Below are positions 63,710-64,000 of a DNA stretch of 64,000 nucleotides, in pieces. Source of the stretch: Cyanodermella asteris (taxonomy: Eukaryota; Ascomycota; Lecanoromycetes; Ostropales; Stictidaceae); contig UYJD01000012.1 in NCBI GenBank assembly GCA_900618795.1, forward strand, positions 274,855-338,854, read 5' to 3'. The position numbers and the translations under genes were made by a program. Below the pieces are notes generated by a model. The model had not been told where the DNA came from and searched no databases. It saw nothing but the letters and a program-made list of their open reading frames with translations. Position 1 is the first letter of the stretch. Each line of letters begins with the position of its first letter.

Positions 63710-64000
63710 TCAAGCCGTGACCGTCGCAGCCTGCACAACGAGCAAGCTCGCATTTACACCCGCTCCCACAATGCCCTCCGCCAGCCCACCGAGCGCTCGC
63801 TTTGCGTCGCTCTCCATCAAGGCTTCGGAAGCCAGATCGGGAGTCGTCGAGGCCGTGTTTCGGCCTAATATGATCAGATCGCCGGCGTTCTTGGGAATGT
63901 TCTTCAACTCGGCGGCCGCGCGGCCGAGTGCATCGGCAGCGGGTGTCGAGGTCGAGATGGTTTCGAAGACGACCCGGTCGGCGAGTGAGGCGTCCAGCGT
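63710..64000 (-). CDS. KHA1: C-terminus of a KHA1-like K+/H+ antiporter (partial, runs off right edge)
   Basis: The last 96 residues of a gene that continues beyond the window. The segment VVFETISTSTPAADALGRAAAEL, then GDLIILGRNTA, LGGLAEGIVGAGVNASLLVVQA and the stop resemble the cytosolic C-terminal USP-like domain of fungal CPA2 antiporters of the Kha1 type. These exchange K+ for H+ in internal membranes. The transmembrane part is not in view, so the name rests on this tail alone. A different CPA2 paralogue is possible. Confidence 0.65.
   Translation of the reverse strand, partial: TLDASLADRVVFETISTSTPAADALGRAAAELKNIPKNAGDLIILGRNTASTTPDLASEALMESDAKRALGGLAEGIVGAGVNASLLVVQAATVTA

Overview
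The window looks like nuclear DNA of a filamentous ascomycete (Pezizomycotina). Most genes have none to three short introns (about 45-80 nt) with GT(A/G)AGT-type donors and a CTAAC-like branch site close to the acceptor. The gene set also fits: a Zn2Cys6 regulator, a CyanoVirin-N-homology protein, a fungal SARAF, and mould-type versions of XRN1, PUF3, CAF1 and SEC61. A Dothideomycete is my guess for the class, but nothing here fixes it.

Layout. 0-8.2 kb: the Cys-rich end of a gene cut by the left edge, a secreted/type I Gly-Gln-Ser-rich membrane protein, SARAF on the minus strand, and XRN1. 8.2-22.4 kb: a gene-poor interval holding one alpha/beta hydrolase whose 5' part seems out of frame, and an assembly gap inside a probable minisatellite. 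22.4-25.3 kb: a Zn2Cys6 transcription factor. 25.3-30.9 kb: an intergenic 12-bp repeat array, then mitochondrial uL5m (MRPL7) and the arginine-pathway enzyme ARG7. 30.9-46 kb: PUF3 behind a long pyrimidine-rich leader, a CVNH protein, a tail-anchored orphan with a second poly-C gap, an acyltransferase-3 membrane protein, and a decapping activator of Edc1/PNRC type. 46.9-54 kb: RBX1, SPC1, HTD2, PPX1 and CAF1/POP2. 54.6-64 kb: NDUFB3, WDR70, eEF1B-gamma, MRPS9, SEC61, and the end of a KHA1-like antiporter at the right edge.

The most striking content is functional. Four parts of one pathway, cytoplasmic mRNA turnover, lie within about 50 kb: PUF3 (3'UTR binding), CAF1/POP2 (deadenylation), an Edc1-like activator of Dcp1-Dcp2 (decapping) and XRN1 (5'-3' decay). 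They are interleaved with unrelated housekeeping genes, many of them mitochondrial (MRPL7, MRPS9, NDUFB3, HTD2, ARG7) or of the ER translocon and signal peptidase (SEC61, SPC1). Two other patterns stand out: a degenerate 12-bp repeat family at three intergenic sites, and a switch from C-ending to G-ending codons along several genes. I saw no rRNA, tRNA, CRISPR array, secondary-metabolite backbone gene, or recognisable transposon or retroelement, though I could only look by eye.
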